From IMG/VR virus record IMGVR_UViG_3300032829_000022, positions 1-40,870 of that record: a stretch of 40,870 nucleotides of DNA; one strand, 5' to 3'. Shown here one piece after another: positions 31,914-38,770 of this stretch. The DNA comes from a virus. A program made the position numbers and the translations under genes. The notes under the pieces are model-generated. The model saw only the letters and a list, made by a program, of their open reading frames with translations. It had not been told where the DNA came from and made no database searches. Every line of letters begins with the position of its first letter. Position 1 is the first letter of the stretch.

Positions 31914-31943
31914 GTGCGGTCGTGCGGACAACCCCTACCGCAC
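31914..31943 (+). other. Hairpin, possible divergent fourth RNA element
   Basis: GTGCGGT (31914-31920) pairs with ACCGCAC (31937-31943). It is followed by CCGATGAG, recalling the CCGATG after element B. The 18-base head is absent. Confidence 0.4.
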
Positions 31944-31980
31944 CCGATGAGCCAGGGGACAACGGAGAGGAGTTCTAACC

Positions 31981-32052
31981 ATGCAACCACTAATCGGCCA
32001 CAATTCACCCGAGACAGCCTACATCGTCAACGACTATCCATTCGCGGACTAG
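31981..32052 (+). pseudogene. Short ORF resembling the start of a larger phage protein
   Basis: A strong ribosome site (GGAGAGGAG) leads an ATG and 23 codons. They contain ETAYIVNDYPF, a motif I recognise from the N-terminus of larger phage hypothetical proteins (ETAYvvddYPyGf). The frame then stops (TAG). It is either a truncated remnant or a small peptide in its own right. Confidence 0.4.
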
Positions 32053-32054
32053 CC

Positions 32055-32390
32055 ATGATTGCCACACTCCTATTTCTCACCCTATCCGCGACTCCCACCC
32101 AATGCGGCGAGGTTCAGATCGCCCAAGCGAACGCCGACATCAAGACTGCCCTAACCATGCTCGACTCGCCCAACGTCGACGCTAGGGTGACTGGGTCGCT
32201 CCTGCTCATTGCTGCGCAGGAATCGCTAGCAACTGCGATCGCCTCCTGCACTCCAACCCCTATTGGCAACGTGACTCCGTTCGCGTCCGATGATACAAGC
32301 GCTGACCCATTCGACCTAGACGATAGCGACGGTGAAGCTGAGATGCTTTACCGCGCTATCGTGGACCAATTCAACGAGGACCTACCATGA
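32055..32390 (+). CDS. Exported small protein
   Basis: A 111-residue protein started at the ATG at 32055. An N-terminal hydrophobic stretch (MIATLLFLTLSATPTQCGEV) is signal-like, with possible cleavage near residue 17. The mature part is helical and then acidic (DDTSADPFDLDDSDGEAEM). The stop overlaps the next ATG (32387-32390). Together with 31547 and 32387 it forms an envelope-directed group. Function is unknown. Confidence 0.55.
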   Translation: MIATLLFLTLSATPTQCGEVQIAQANADIKTALTMLDSPNVDARVTGSLLLIAAQESLATAIASCTPTPIGNVTPFASDDTSADPFDLDDSDGEAEMLYRAIVDQFNEDLP

Positions 32391-32518
32391 CCCGCTTCCG
32401 CCGCTGGCTATCCCAATCGGCCGACATTGCTTGCTGGACAGTCGCTCTGCTGATCGCGCTCGCGCTAAACGGTATCCTGCTCATCTACAACCATGCTTAT
32501 CCGGTTGACGACCACTAG
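32387..32518 (+). CDS. Single-TM small membrane protein altered by cassette 1
   Basis: A 43-residue protein with a basic N-terminus and one membrane helix (CWTVALLIALALNGILLIY). Its last codons (NHAYPVDDH) are supplied by the left terminal repeat of cassette 1. Without the cassette the frame would continue ...LLIYN-HR and stop at TGA 33014-33016, giving 37 residues. The insertion therefore changed only the C-terminal tail. It is coupled to the upstream gene by ATGA. Confidence 0.6.
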   Translation: MTRFRRWLSQSADIACWTVALLIALALNGILLIYNHAYPVDDH

Positions 32519-32534
32519 CGAGACGAGGTGATTT

Positions 32535-32870
32535 GTGGGCAACATGACGAAATGGCGCATGTTAGCTAGCAACGAAGGACCAGAGTATGGACCCGGCACC
32601 GGACACCTCAATCCCAAAAACAAGCCGTGGCAAAGGAGAGAGAATGGCGTTTGGGAGCGGTTCGGATGGACCGTGCAAGAGACGTTTCCAGAGACGACTC
32701 TTCCATGGACAGTAGCAAACCACGGGCAACTATGTAGACGTAGTCATGGGATATTCATGGGTTATCGCCGGTACAAGACGGCCGCCGCAGCGATGATGTC
32801 CGTGACGGGCGACCGAACAGTTTTCGCAACCTCACCTTGGCATTCTCCTCAACAACGGAGTGGGACATGA
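32535..32870 (+). CDS. Cassette 1 cargo protein
   Basis: A 111-residue protein from a GTG with AGGTGA about 4 bases upstream (an ATG at 32544 is the alternative). It is Trp/Arg/Gly-rich (WQRRENGVWERFGWTVQETFPETTLPW, CRRSHGIFMGYRRYKTAAAAMM), suggesting a compact beta-alpha fold. It is the main cargo between the inverted ends and shares the operon's orientation. No family is recognised. An eight-codon ORF begins inside its stop (ATGA). Confidence 0.5.
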   Translation: MGNMTKWRMLASNEGPEYGPGTGHLNPKNKPWQRRENGVWERFGWTVQETFPETTLPWTVANHGQLCRRSHGIFMGYRRYKTAAAAMMSVTGDRTVFATSPWHSPQQRSGT

Positions 32871-32889
32871 AAGCAAAGGACAGCGCGCG

Positions 32890-32976
32890 ATGAACGCCAT
32901 CGACAAGGCTGTCGAGCGAGCCGCCGCCGAGGACAAGGACTGGCGTCGGTGGAATCTTCTGGCAGTTGTAGATTGA
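32890..32976 (+). CDS. Second small ORF in cassette 1
   Basis: The ATG at 32890, after AAAGGAC, opens a 28-residue frame (MNAIDKAVERAAAEDKDWRR...). It ends one base before the right terminal repeat. It is helical with a Trp-rich end. Tight fit to the cassette border supports it, but it is very short. Confidence 0.35.
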   Translation: MNAIDKAVERAAAEDKDWRRWNLLAVVD

Positions 32977-33019
32977 TGGTCGTCAACCGGATAGGCATGT
33001 CTACAACCATAGGTGACCC

Positions 33020-33208
33020 ATGACCATGCCACTTTCCCGCGCCTTTGCCATTGCGCTCGGCTACGAGCGCCCGCTCTATCCGTCGCCACACGATACTGCC
33101 GACGATGATTCACTCGACGATTCTCCGACGGCCGAAGAACGCCGCGAGGCCGAAGAAGGAGACCGACTCGATCGTTTCGAGTCCGACACTCCAAACGCAG
33201 GACGGTGA
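33020..33208 (+). CDS. Small acidic protein between cassettes 1 and 2
   Basis: A 62-residue protein (60 if the second ATG at 33026 is used, which is better spaced from AGGTGA at 33011-33016). It has a short helix, then a very acidic region (DTADDDSLDDSPTAEERREAEEGDRLD). Acidic small phage proteins often mimic DNA or bind host enzymes; this is only a possibility. Cassettes flank it on both sides. Confidence 0.5.
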   Translation: MTMPLSRAFAIALGYERPLYPSPHDTADDDSLDDSPTAEERREAEEGDRLDRFESDTPNAGR

Positions 33209-33231
33209 CACCAATGGAGGAAGAACAATTG

Positions 33232-33588
33232 CATGCTTATCCGGTTGACACACTCCAGTTGAACGATAGGAGAACTGTATGCCAATAACAAATCTCACAC
33301 TGACAGACAAAGATATAGCCACCCTTCGAGGCTGCCCGTTTTGCGGCAGTTTTGATTTGGAGCTGAACAATACTCACACGGCCGCCTATTGGATTTCGTG
33401 CAACTCGTGCGAGTCCGAAGGGATGGACGTGAGAGTGAGTGGAAAGTGCTTCTCGGGAGGATACAGGTCGGAGAGAATCCCTAGGAAACGTCACGAGTTG
33501 GCCAAAAAGAGTGCCATCGAACTTTGGAACAGGCGGGCCACATGATGACGTGCATGTGTGGCCATGATGCTGAAACCGGATAAGCATG
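33232..33588 (+). mobile_element. TIR-bounded cassette 2 (357 bp)
   Basis: Left end CATGCTTATCCGGTTGAC (33232-33249), right end GAAACCGGATAAGCATG (33572-33588), 15 terminal bases perfectly inverted. GAACAATTG flanks both sides (33223-33231, 33589-33597). The cargo is the Lar-like gene. Removal restores a 20-codon ORF coupled to the next gene. Confidence 0.75.
33279..33545 (+). CDS. Lar-like zinc-finger protein, cassette 2 cargo
   Basis: An 88-residue protein with AGGAG upstream. Its pattern matches Lar-type restriction alleviation proteins: CPFCGS (19-24), strands, YWISCNSCESEG (CNSC at 41-44), and a closing helix with AIELWNRR. Family members bind zinc, and the founding member from the Rac prophage modulates type I restriction. 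A restriction-countering role would suit a mobile cargo gene, but activity cannot be read from the sequence. Confidence 0.7.
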   Translation: MPITNLTLTDKDIATLRGCPFCGSFDLELNNTHTAAYWISCNSCESEGMDVRVSGKCFSGGYRSERIPRKRHELAKKSAIELWNRRAT

Positions 33589-33638
33589 GAACAATTGCAG
33601 CTAGAAGTGAGAGTCCAAGAAATGCCGGAGGAAAAGTC

Positions 33639-34253
33639 ATGACCAACTACGCAAACAAGTGGCGATGCTCGTGCGGTGACGCGGCAACTCATCAGGATTC
33701 CTTACAGGCTGGGACGTCGGAGTCGTCCAGCCTACCGCCCGCCGACGAGCTGAAGCTGATGAGATTCGACCACCTCTATCGGCTGAACAAGAATGAAATC
33801 TCTGAGAAGGTTATTGCGCCAAATGCTCCAATGTTTCTTTACTGGGACACGGCCAGATCGGCCGCCCTCAATGACATCTCCGATGCCATCATAATCGAGC
33901 GCGCGAAGATGCAGGAAAAACTCGCCTCACTTGAGCGGACGTGTGCAAACTGGGAGAAAGCCGCAGGAGAGGCCATGCGCCAGAATTTCGCACGCTGGGA
34001 GATGATCGACAAAATGCAAAAGCGCCTCGCCGAAGCCGCCATCAAGCTGATGGCGACCGAGGAAGGAAAAGCCAAAGCAGAGATGCGCGTGCTAGAGCTG
34101 GAGGGCAAGCTGACCAAGGCGCAGGAGCCGCTGACGGCCCAGGAGCTGCTTGAAATTCTAAACGCGTGGCTCGCGCGAAACCAGCTCTGCGCGAATTTCC
34201 TCGAATACGGCTCCATGACCGCCGAAGCCCAGCGAAAGAAGGCAATGCAATGA
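33639..34253 (+). CDS. Coiled-coil early protein sharing a C-terminal module
   Basis: A 204-residue protein starting MTNYANKWRCSCGDAA at the ATG that overlaps the TGA of the restored small ORF. After a Cys/His start and a globular part comes a long coiled coil. It includes a 113-bp-coded block (about residues 128-165, KRLAEAAIKLMATEEGKAKA...) also present in the gene at 34505, and ends AEAQRKKAMQ. The shared coil may let the two proteins assemble together. Function is unknown. Confidence 0.55.
   Translation: MTNYANKWRCSCGDAATHQDSLQAGTSESSSLPPADELKLMRFDHLYRLNKNEISEKVIAPNAPMFLYWDTARSAALNDISDAIIIERAKMQEKLASLERTCANWEKAAGEAMRQNFARWEMIDKMQKRLAEAAIKLMATEEGKAKAEMRVLELEGKLTKAQEPLTAQELLEILNAWLARNQLCANFLEYGSMTAEAQRKKAMQ
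34020..34132 (+). repeat. 113-bp direct repeat, copy 1
   Basis: Identical to 35069-35181 (offset 1049). It codes the coiled-coil segment RLAEAAIKLMATEEG...EGKLTKAQEP in the gene at 33639, in the same frame as in the second gene. Confidence 0.95.
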
Positions 34254-34468
34254 AAGGCTACATGAGAATCCATGGCGCTCTGGTGAAGACCGAGCCTCTA
34301 CGTATTGAGACCGCCAGAGACCACCGCTGCGGAACATGCGCCTATGTTAGGCCATCGGGCACCACTGGACTCGTCAATTGTTCCTGTCCACTCCCGTACT
34401 TCCTGGCAGTCGCGCCATCTGTCAATCTGAATCCAAATGATGGCCGCGACTGCCCGGCGTGGAAGTAA
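34250..34468 (+). CDS. Small Cys-rich protein
   Basis: A 72-residue protein from the ATG at 34250 (ATGA overlap with the previous stop). CGTC, then NCSC and a final DC suggest a zinc site (HRCGTCAYVRP...GLVNCSCPLP...GRDCPAWK). This Cys layout is common in small phage proteins. Function is unknown. Confidence 0.6.
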   Translation: MKGYMRIHGALVKTEPLRIETARDHRCGTCAYVRPSGTTGLVNCSCPLPYFLAVAPSVNLNPNDGRDCPAWK

Positions 34469-34504
34469 TGAGAGCTTGGCAACGAGAAGGGAGAAACGGA
34501 AGCG

Positions 34505-35308
34505 ATGAGCGACGGAATGAGCAACTGCCACCATATTGGGCAATTGATGTCGGCGGTACGAGCCGCCTCAAGAAAACTCCAAGACACGATCAAAGAAGCC
34601 CAAAAAGGGACGCGCGGACTGCGGGTGTCGGGAGATGAAATACTGGAGACCATCGATGAGGGGCTTGGGGGGATTGGCTACAAAGTGACGGCAAAGGAGC
34701 CGAAGCTGAGCGAGCGCGAACGTGGACGGCACCGCCTGAAAGATGTGTTTTTCCGAGGCATCGGCACGTGGGAGGACGTCTACGACGAGCACCTGAAAAA
34801 CTTCGTGCGCAAGTGGCTGGGAGAAAGCCGAACGCTCACCAAGGACGCCGACCGCCACGGCGCCGGGAACTGTGGAAATTCGGAGCGCAGTTCTATTCCC
34901 GTATCTACACCTTCGCAAATCGGACCAGCACCACCCATACAAGGGGACTGGTCAACACTTACCGTCGGAGATAGCGTTTCAGTATCCAGCCCACAGCTCG
35001 CCGCCGCCATCGCAGACGAGCGCGCGAAGATGCAGACCAAGCTCGCCGAGGTGGAGGATAAGTACCGCAAGCGCCTCGCCGAAGCCGCCATCAAGCTGAT
35101 GGCGACCGAGGAAGGAAAAGCCAAAGCAGAGATGCGCGTGCTAGAGCTGGAGGGCAAGCTGACCAAGGCGCAGGAGCCGCTAACTGAGGCCCAGATTAGC
35201 GATATCTACCACGCATGGCTACTTCCGCAGCCAGTAGAAGCTATACATGTTGGGCAAAAACAACTTATTCGCTTGGCCGCCGAAGCCCAGCGGAAGAAGG
35301 CACTCTGA
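34505..35308 (+). CDS. Coiled-coil early protein, paralogous C-terminus
   Basis: A 267-residue protein with GGAAG upstream. The N-terminal 125 residues (helical start, RGRHRLKDVFFRGIGTWEDVYDEHLK) are unlike the gene at 33639. From ERAKMQTKLAEVEDKYRKRLAEA the two are closely similar, including a perfectly repeated 113-bp stretch and the AEAQRKKA end. This is a domain-swapped paralogue. Function is unknown. Confidence 0.55.
   Translation: MSDGMSNCHHIGQLMSAVRAASRKLQDTIKEAQKGTRGLRVSGDEILETIDEGLGGIGYKVTAKEPKLSERERGRHRLKDVFFRGIGTWEDVYDEHLKNFVRKWLGESRTLTKDADRHGAGNCGNSERSSIPVSTPSQIGPAPPIQGDWSTLTVGDSVSVSSPQLAAAIADERAKMQTKLAEVEDKYRKRLAEAAIKLMATEEGKAKAEMRVLELEGKLTKAQEPLTEAQISDIYHAWLLPQPVEAIHVGQKQLIRLAAEAQRKKAL
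35069..35181 (+). repeat. 113-bp direct repeat, copy 2
   Basis: Identical to 34020-34132. It is preceded by a shorter shared stretch GAGCGCGCGAAGATGCAG, showing that similarity extends beyond the perfect block. Confidence 0.95.
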
Positions 35309-35592
35309 TGGCCGCCCTTACCCGTACCCGCACTGGTGCCATCCTGTGCCAGCCCCACATCAGAACCGGAGCGCCAATCTACCACACTCCAGGCTGCGAG
35401 GCATGCGATGCCGCCCGTGCACGTGGAATCGTCCGCCCAGATGCGCCGGCAGACACCAAGGAAAGCAAGCTACACAACAACCGTGTCAGTGGCTTCGGCT
35501 ACGGTCGATACCCTCGTATCGAAATCAAGGCAACCGCACGCCAATTCAGCAAAGAAGAAATCGCCGCACTAAACGCAGCCAGGAGCAAGTGA
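35308..35592 (+). CDS. Small basic early protein
   Basis: A 94-residue protein whose ATG overlaps the previous stop (TGATG). It has a GCEACDAARARG motif (CxxC) and a basic, Gly/Tyr-rich segment (VSGFGYGRYPRIEIKATARQFSKEEIAALNAARSK). The basic charge and CxxC suggest nucleic-acid binding. No family is recognised. Confidence 0.55.
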   Translation: MAALTRTRTGAILCQPHIRTGAPIYHTPGCEACDAARARGIVRPDAPADTKESKLHNNRVSGFGYGRYPRIEIKATARQFSKEEIAALNAARSK

Positions 35593-35593
35593 C

Positions 35594-35833
35594 ATGTTCT
35601 GTAAATGCGGACAACCGGCGTCTGTTTTCGCCGACTTCTACCCATCACCCCAACGAGCAACGCGCTACCCATGTTGCCGAGATTGCGCTACATCTGGCAA
35701 GGCCAACATCGTCGTCGACGAATCCGACTTTGCCAGCATCATCGCGAGCGGGGTTTGCTGGTGCCGCACGCTGTGGTTGACTCCGCGCTACTGCCCCCAA
35801 CACGGATACGTAAAGAAAGGTGATCCCAAATGA
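35594..35833 (+). CDS. Small protein with eight Cys
   Basis: A 79-residue protein with AGGAG upstream. Cys are arranged CKC, CCRDC, CWC and YCPQH, compatible with two zinc sites. It overlaps the RecE-like gene start by four bases (ATGA), so it may assist recombination. No direct evidence exists. Confidence 0.6.
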   Translation: MFCKCGQPASVFADFYPSPQRATRYPCCRDCATSGKANIVVDESDFASIIASGVCWCRTLWLTPRYCPQHGYVKKGDPK

Positions 35834-36699
35834 ACGTGTATCTAAAGCCAGGACTGTACGATGGAATTCCACACGACGTCTATCACGCAGACCCGTGCGA
35901 ACGCCCCTCTCTGTCCAGTCACATCGCAAGTATTCTGCTCAACAAGTCGCCAGGGCATGCCGCCCTCATGCATCCACGTCTCGGCGGCCATCGATTCGAG
36001 TCCTCGGACGCGATGGAAACGGGAACCATCCTCCACGGTCTCTTGCTTGGCGGCGGTCAAGAGTTGGTAGAGGTAGACGCCAAGGACTGGAGGACCAACG
36101 CGGCAAAGGACGTACGCGCCAACGCGGCAAAAGAAGGTAAGATCGCCGTCCTGCGGGACAAGCTCGCTCGCATCCAGATAGCGTTGGAACTTGTCAAGAA
36201 GTATCTACCTTTCGATCTGTCCTCGGCGAAGACTGAGGTTACGGCAATCTGGGAATCCTGCGGAGCCCCATGCCGTTGTCGCATCGATGCCATGCTGCCG
36301 GACCTGTGGATTTGGGATCTGAAGTTTGTCGACGATGCCGTGGTGAGCGCGGCCGACCGGAACATTGCAGCCAGCAACTACCACGTGCAAGCCGCCGCGA
36401 ACATCGACGCAATCGAGTCTACCACGCCGGATGCACAAGGGCGCGTCCACTTCGGGCTTTGCTTCGTCGAGTGGGAGCATCCACAAATCGGAATACAGCG
36501 ACGCGAGATTAGCGGTCAACTGCTCCACGTCGGCCAACAGCGATGGAATAGGGCCAAGCCGCTCTGGGCAAAGTGCCTCACCGAAAACAAATGGCCCGGA
36601 TACTCCGTGGACATCATCGAGGCGCAATGCCCTTCGTGGGTGGCGAGTGACGAGCTGGCCGCATCAATCGAACAAGGAGGTTCAAGTGTCCCATTCTAG
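35830..36699 (+). CDS. RecE-like PD-(D/E)XK exonuclease
   Basis: A 289-residue protein of the phage YqaJ/RecE-like (DUF3799-type) exonuclease class. It opens with LKPGLYDGIPHDVYHADPCERPSLSSHIASILL, has TGTILHGLLLGG (His69), then TEVTAIWESCGAPCRCRIDAML (Glu136, Asp153) and IWDLKFVDDA (Asp163, Lys165), and finally NYHVQAAAN (Gln187). These form the metal and DNA site. It would resect dsDNA ends for annealing. The partner is the ATPase gene that starts 14 bases inside its end. Confidence 0.8.
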   Translation: MNVYLKPGLYDGIPHDVYHADPCERPSLSSHIASILLNKSPGHAALMHPRLGGHRFESSDAMETGTILHGLLLGGGQELVEVDAKDWRTNAAKDVRANAAKEGKIAVLRDKLARIQIALELVKKYLPFDLSSAKTEVTAIWESCGAPCRCRIDAMLPDLWIWDLKFVDDAVVSAADRNIAASNYHVQAAANIDAIESTTPDAQGRVHFGLCFVEWEHPQIGIQRREISGQLLHVGQQRWNRAKPLWAKCLTENKWPGYSVDIIEAQCPSWVASDELAASIEQGGSSVPF

Positions 36700-37699
36700 C
36701 CGCAAGTTCGAGATCAAACCGGCCACGCGCACGAAGGTTCCACTCCTCATCGGGTTAGTTGGCCCTTCCAGCTCTGGCAAGACGGTTTCAGCTTTGCGCT
36801 TGGCAACCGGAATGGCCCGCGTGTATGGAGGTCGCATTGGTGTGATCGATACCGAGGCCGACAGGGCAAGGCACTATGCCCCACTCCCAGGTCAAGCCGC
36901 CTGTCCTCCAAAGACGTTCGACTTCGATCACATGTCGTTCGCTCCGCCATTTTCCCCGCTGGACTACCTAGACGCAATCCGGTCGATGGCATCGTCGGGA
37001 GTAAAGACCATCGTCGTCGATAGCACAAGCCACGAGCACGAGGGGCCGGGAGGCGTCCTAGAATGGCACGAGAAGCTAACCGAGGAGCTAGCCCAACGAT
37101 GGAAGACGACGCTAGAGAAGGCGCAACTTAGCGCATGGGGAGCGCCCAAGGCGGCACGGAGGAAGCTCCTCAATGAGATCGTCCAGATGGGAATCAACAC
37201 GGTCTTCTGCTTCCGAGCCAAGGAGAAGATTAAGATCATCCCTGGCAAAGACCCCGTTCAACTCGGATGGATGCCCATTGCCGGTGAGGAGTTCGTATTC
37301 GAGATGACGGCCAACTTCCTACTTCCACCTCGTAGCGACGGACGGCCAATGCTAATGCCACGAGAAGAAGGCGAAAAGATGATCGCGAAGATGCCGGGTT
37401 ACTTCGTCGACATGGTAAGCCAGGGCCGGCAGATTGATGAGAAGATGGGCGAAGACATGGCAAGGTGGGCCGCAGGAGAAGCGCAACAGGCAACTCAGGC
37501 GCCACAGCCACAATCCGCGCCGCCCAAGCCCTGGCAACCCCTGCTAGACGCATTGGATGCGGCTGGTATCAAAGACCGAGGGCAATGGATCTCAACGCAG
37601 GTCGGACGCTCCGTCAAGTCTGCCAATGGCCTGACCCAGGATGAGATACAGCGCCTTACTGCATTCGCAATCGAACTAAGGGCAGGCGCACCAGAGTAA
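36686..37699 (+). CDS. Sak4-like RecA-core ATPase
   Basis: A 337-residue protein from a GTG with AAGGAGG five bases upstream, overlapping the nuclease gene. Walker A is GPSSSGKT (26-33), IGVIDTEADRA follows, and Walker B is VKTIVVDSTSHE (Asp112). This matches the AAA_24/Sak4 group of phage recombination ATPases. Residues about 265-337 form an added Gln/Pro linker and C-terminal domain (LLDALDAAGIKDRGQWISTQVGR). With the RecE-like nuclease it forms a phage recombination pair. Confidence 0.75.
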   Translation: MSHSSRKFEIKPATRTKVPLLIGLVGPSSSGKTVSALRLATGMARVYGGRIGVIDTEADRARHYAPLPGQAACPPKTFDFDHMSFAPPFSPLDYLDAIRSMASSGVKTIVVDSTSHEHEGPGGVLEWHEKLTEELAQRWKTTLEKAQLSAWGAPKAARRKLLNEIVQMGINTVFCFRAKEKIKIIPGKDPVQLGWMPIAGEEFVFEMTANFLLPPRSDGRPMLMPREEGEKMIAKMPGYFVDMVSQGRQIDEKMGEDMARWAAGEAQQATQAPQPQSAPPKPWQPLLDALDAAGIKDRGQWISTQVGRSVKSANGLTQDEIQRLTAFAIELRAGAPE

Positions 37700-37769
37700 C
37701 CGCCCCACGGGGCACCGGCTCGGCCGTCGGCAATCACGCCACACGGAAATGGGCGGCCGGGCCGGTTTT

Positions 37770-37839
37770 GGGGTCGAAGCTCAACGGTAGAGCAGCCGCA
37801 ACTAATCGGCGCGAGCTGGTTCGATTCCAGCCGACTCCA
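37770..37839 (+). tRNA. tRNA-like gene with aberrant anticodon arm
   Basis: The acceptor stem GGGGTCG/CGACTCC (one G-T pair), D-arm GCTC-AACGGTA-GAGC and T-arm GCTGG-TTCGATT-CCAGC are all canonical. The anticodon arm is not: a 4-bp stem GCCG/CGGC closes an 8-base loop CAACTAAT that lacks T at the usual position 33, so no amino acid is assigned. No CCA is encoded. It lies between the recombination ATPase and a coiled-coil gene. It is either a degenerate tRNA or a specialised tRNA-like RNA. Confidence 0.5.
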
Positions 37840-37877
37840 CAGCATCAGACATCAACCATCAACGAAAGGAAAGTCCC

Positions 37878-38240
37878 ATGATGAGCAAAGTAGAACGCGA
37901 ACAGGTAGAGGAATTGAAGAAAGAGAACGAACAGCTCAAGGAGAGAGCCGCACTTGATCTGGCCGCCCTACGCAACGAAATCGAGAAGCTGAAGAAGGAA
38001 AAGGAGTCCTTGCAATCCTCGCTCGACTACAAGAATGGAACATATGCCAGGTTAGAAAATGAGTTGGACTCCGCCCATTCGCTCCTCGACGGCCTACCGC
38101 AAGCTCCGGCCCGCGAAACACCCGGCGAAGCGTCCTACCAACGCAAGACGATTCAGCTCACCACGCGACTGGCGTCTTGGATCGCGAAGGTGGCGTTCTC
38201 GGAAGCATTCGCCAATATTGGGATTCAAGCTCGGCCATGA
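37878..38240 (+). CDS. Coiled-coil protein
   Basis: A 120-residue protein with a ribosome site GAAAGGAAAG upstream. Residues 4-75 are a strong coiled coil (REQVEELKKENEQLKERAAL...EIEKLKKEKESLQSSL). A short linker is followed by a helical C-terminus (LTTRLASWIAKVAFSEAFANIG). The coil and small C-terminal domain suggest an oligomeric adaptor. Its stop overlaps the next ATG. Function is unknown. Confidence 0.6.
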   Translation: MMSKVEREQVEELKKENEQLKERAALDLAALRNEIEKLKKEKESLQSSLDYKNGTYARLENELDSAHSLLDGLPQAPARETPGEASYQRKTIQLTTRLASWIAKVAFSEAFANIGIQARP

Positions 38241-38437
38241 GCACAACAACAACGGTCTGGGTCTATGCGAAGGATGAGGTAGAAGCAATACGCAACGCAA
38301 ATGGCGAGGACTTCTACGAACCCTGGGACGATCGGCAAGCAGCGATCAATGATGCAAATCGGTTCCCGGATTGCAAGGATGCTGACGACATTCTTTTTCG
38401 TGTCGTCAGTACTGTGGCTGTCTTCCAAGAGGAATAG
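38237..38437 (+). CDS. Small acidic protein before cassette 3
   Basis: A 66-residue protein (MSTTTTVWVYAKDEVEAIRN...), with a beta strand followed by helix, then a beta strand (ADDILFRVVSTVAVF). It may have a small ferredoxin-like fold. Its stop (TAG) lies within the left direct repeat of cassette 3, so the insertion left it intact. Function is unknown. Confidence 0.55.
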   Translation: MSTTTTVWVYAKDEVEAIRNANGEDFYEPWDDRQAAINDANRFPDCKDADDILFRVVSTVAVFQEE

Positions 38438-38439
38438 AC

Positions 38440-38761
38440 CATGCTTATCCGGTTCACATACACCACTAAATCAGTAGGAGAACAAAATGGACAGTGAAGG
38501 AAGATTCTACGCCGCGCACCCGGAGGTACGGGAAGCGCTTGAAGCAATGCTGCTCGATAAGTCCGAAAAGGTGAGGGACTCAAAAGAAGCGCCTGCCGAA
38601 GTCATTGAAGTATCTGGAATAATGGCGTCGAGGCTGGCGGAAAGGAATCGCGCATTTCGACGAGTCTACTTCGCAGAACGTCGGCGTGGAGCGAGCGAAG
38701 AGCTAGCCTTTGCAGCGGCAGAAGGTCGCCTGCCCTAATGGGCGTCAACCGGATAGGCATG
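38440..38761 (+). mobile_element. TIR-bounded cassette 3 (322 bp)
   Basis: Left end CATGCTTATCCGGTTCAC (38440-38457) and right end GTCAACCGGATAGGCATG (38744-38761), inverted with two mismatches. GAATAGAC flanks both sides (38432-38439, 38762-38769), and the identity extends to 13 bp including ATG. It lies between a stop codon and the next start codon, leaving both neighbours complete. One cargo gene, no transposase. Confidence 0.75.
38487..38738 (+). CDS. Cassette 3 cargo protein
   Basis: An 83-residue helical protein with TAGGAGA upstream (MDSEGRFYAAHPEVREALEAMLLDKSEKV...). The C-terminal helix is strongly basic/aromatic (LAERNRAFRRVYFAERRRGASEELAFAAAEG). It ends five bases before the right terminal repeat, so gene and cassette borders nearly coincide. 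No family is recognised. Confidence 0.55.
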   Translation: MDSEGRFYAAHPEVREALEAMLLDKSEKVRDSKEAPAEVIEVSGIMASRLAERNRAFRRVYFAERRRGASEELAFAAAEGRLP

Positions 38762-38770
38762 GAATAGACC

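Larger units (their letters stand above)
32492..32999 (+). mobile_element. TIR-bounded cassette 1 (508 bp)
   Basis: The inverted ends match over 23 bp with one mismatch (32492-32514 and 32977-32999; core CATGCYTATCCGGTTGAC). They are flanked by TCTACAAC on both sides (32484-32491, 33000-33007). It carries the gene at 32535 and a small ORF, with no transposase. Removing the cassette and one flank copy rejoins the TM gene to the next gene with an AGGTGA stop/ribosome-site junction. This indicates a non-autonomous mobile insertion. Confidence 0.75.
33214..33642 (+). pseudogene. Small ORF split by cassette 2
   Basis: The ATG at 33214 starts MEEEQL, and cassette 2 follows immediately. Joining 33214-33231 to 33598-33642 restores an open frame of 20 codons (...QLQLEVRVQEMPEEKS) whose TGA overlaps the next gene's ATG (33639). 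The frame is kept exactly, which supports insertion into an existing small gene. Confidence 0.5.

Noticed and set aside
32492-38761. The CATGCYTATCCGGTTGAC copies as plain promoters or terminators
   Set aside because: They have no T-run and no promoter boxes. They occur in strict inverted pairs with distinct flanking direct repeats, which fits insertion ends far better.
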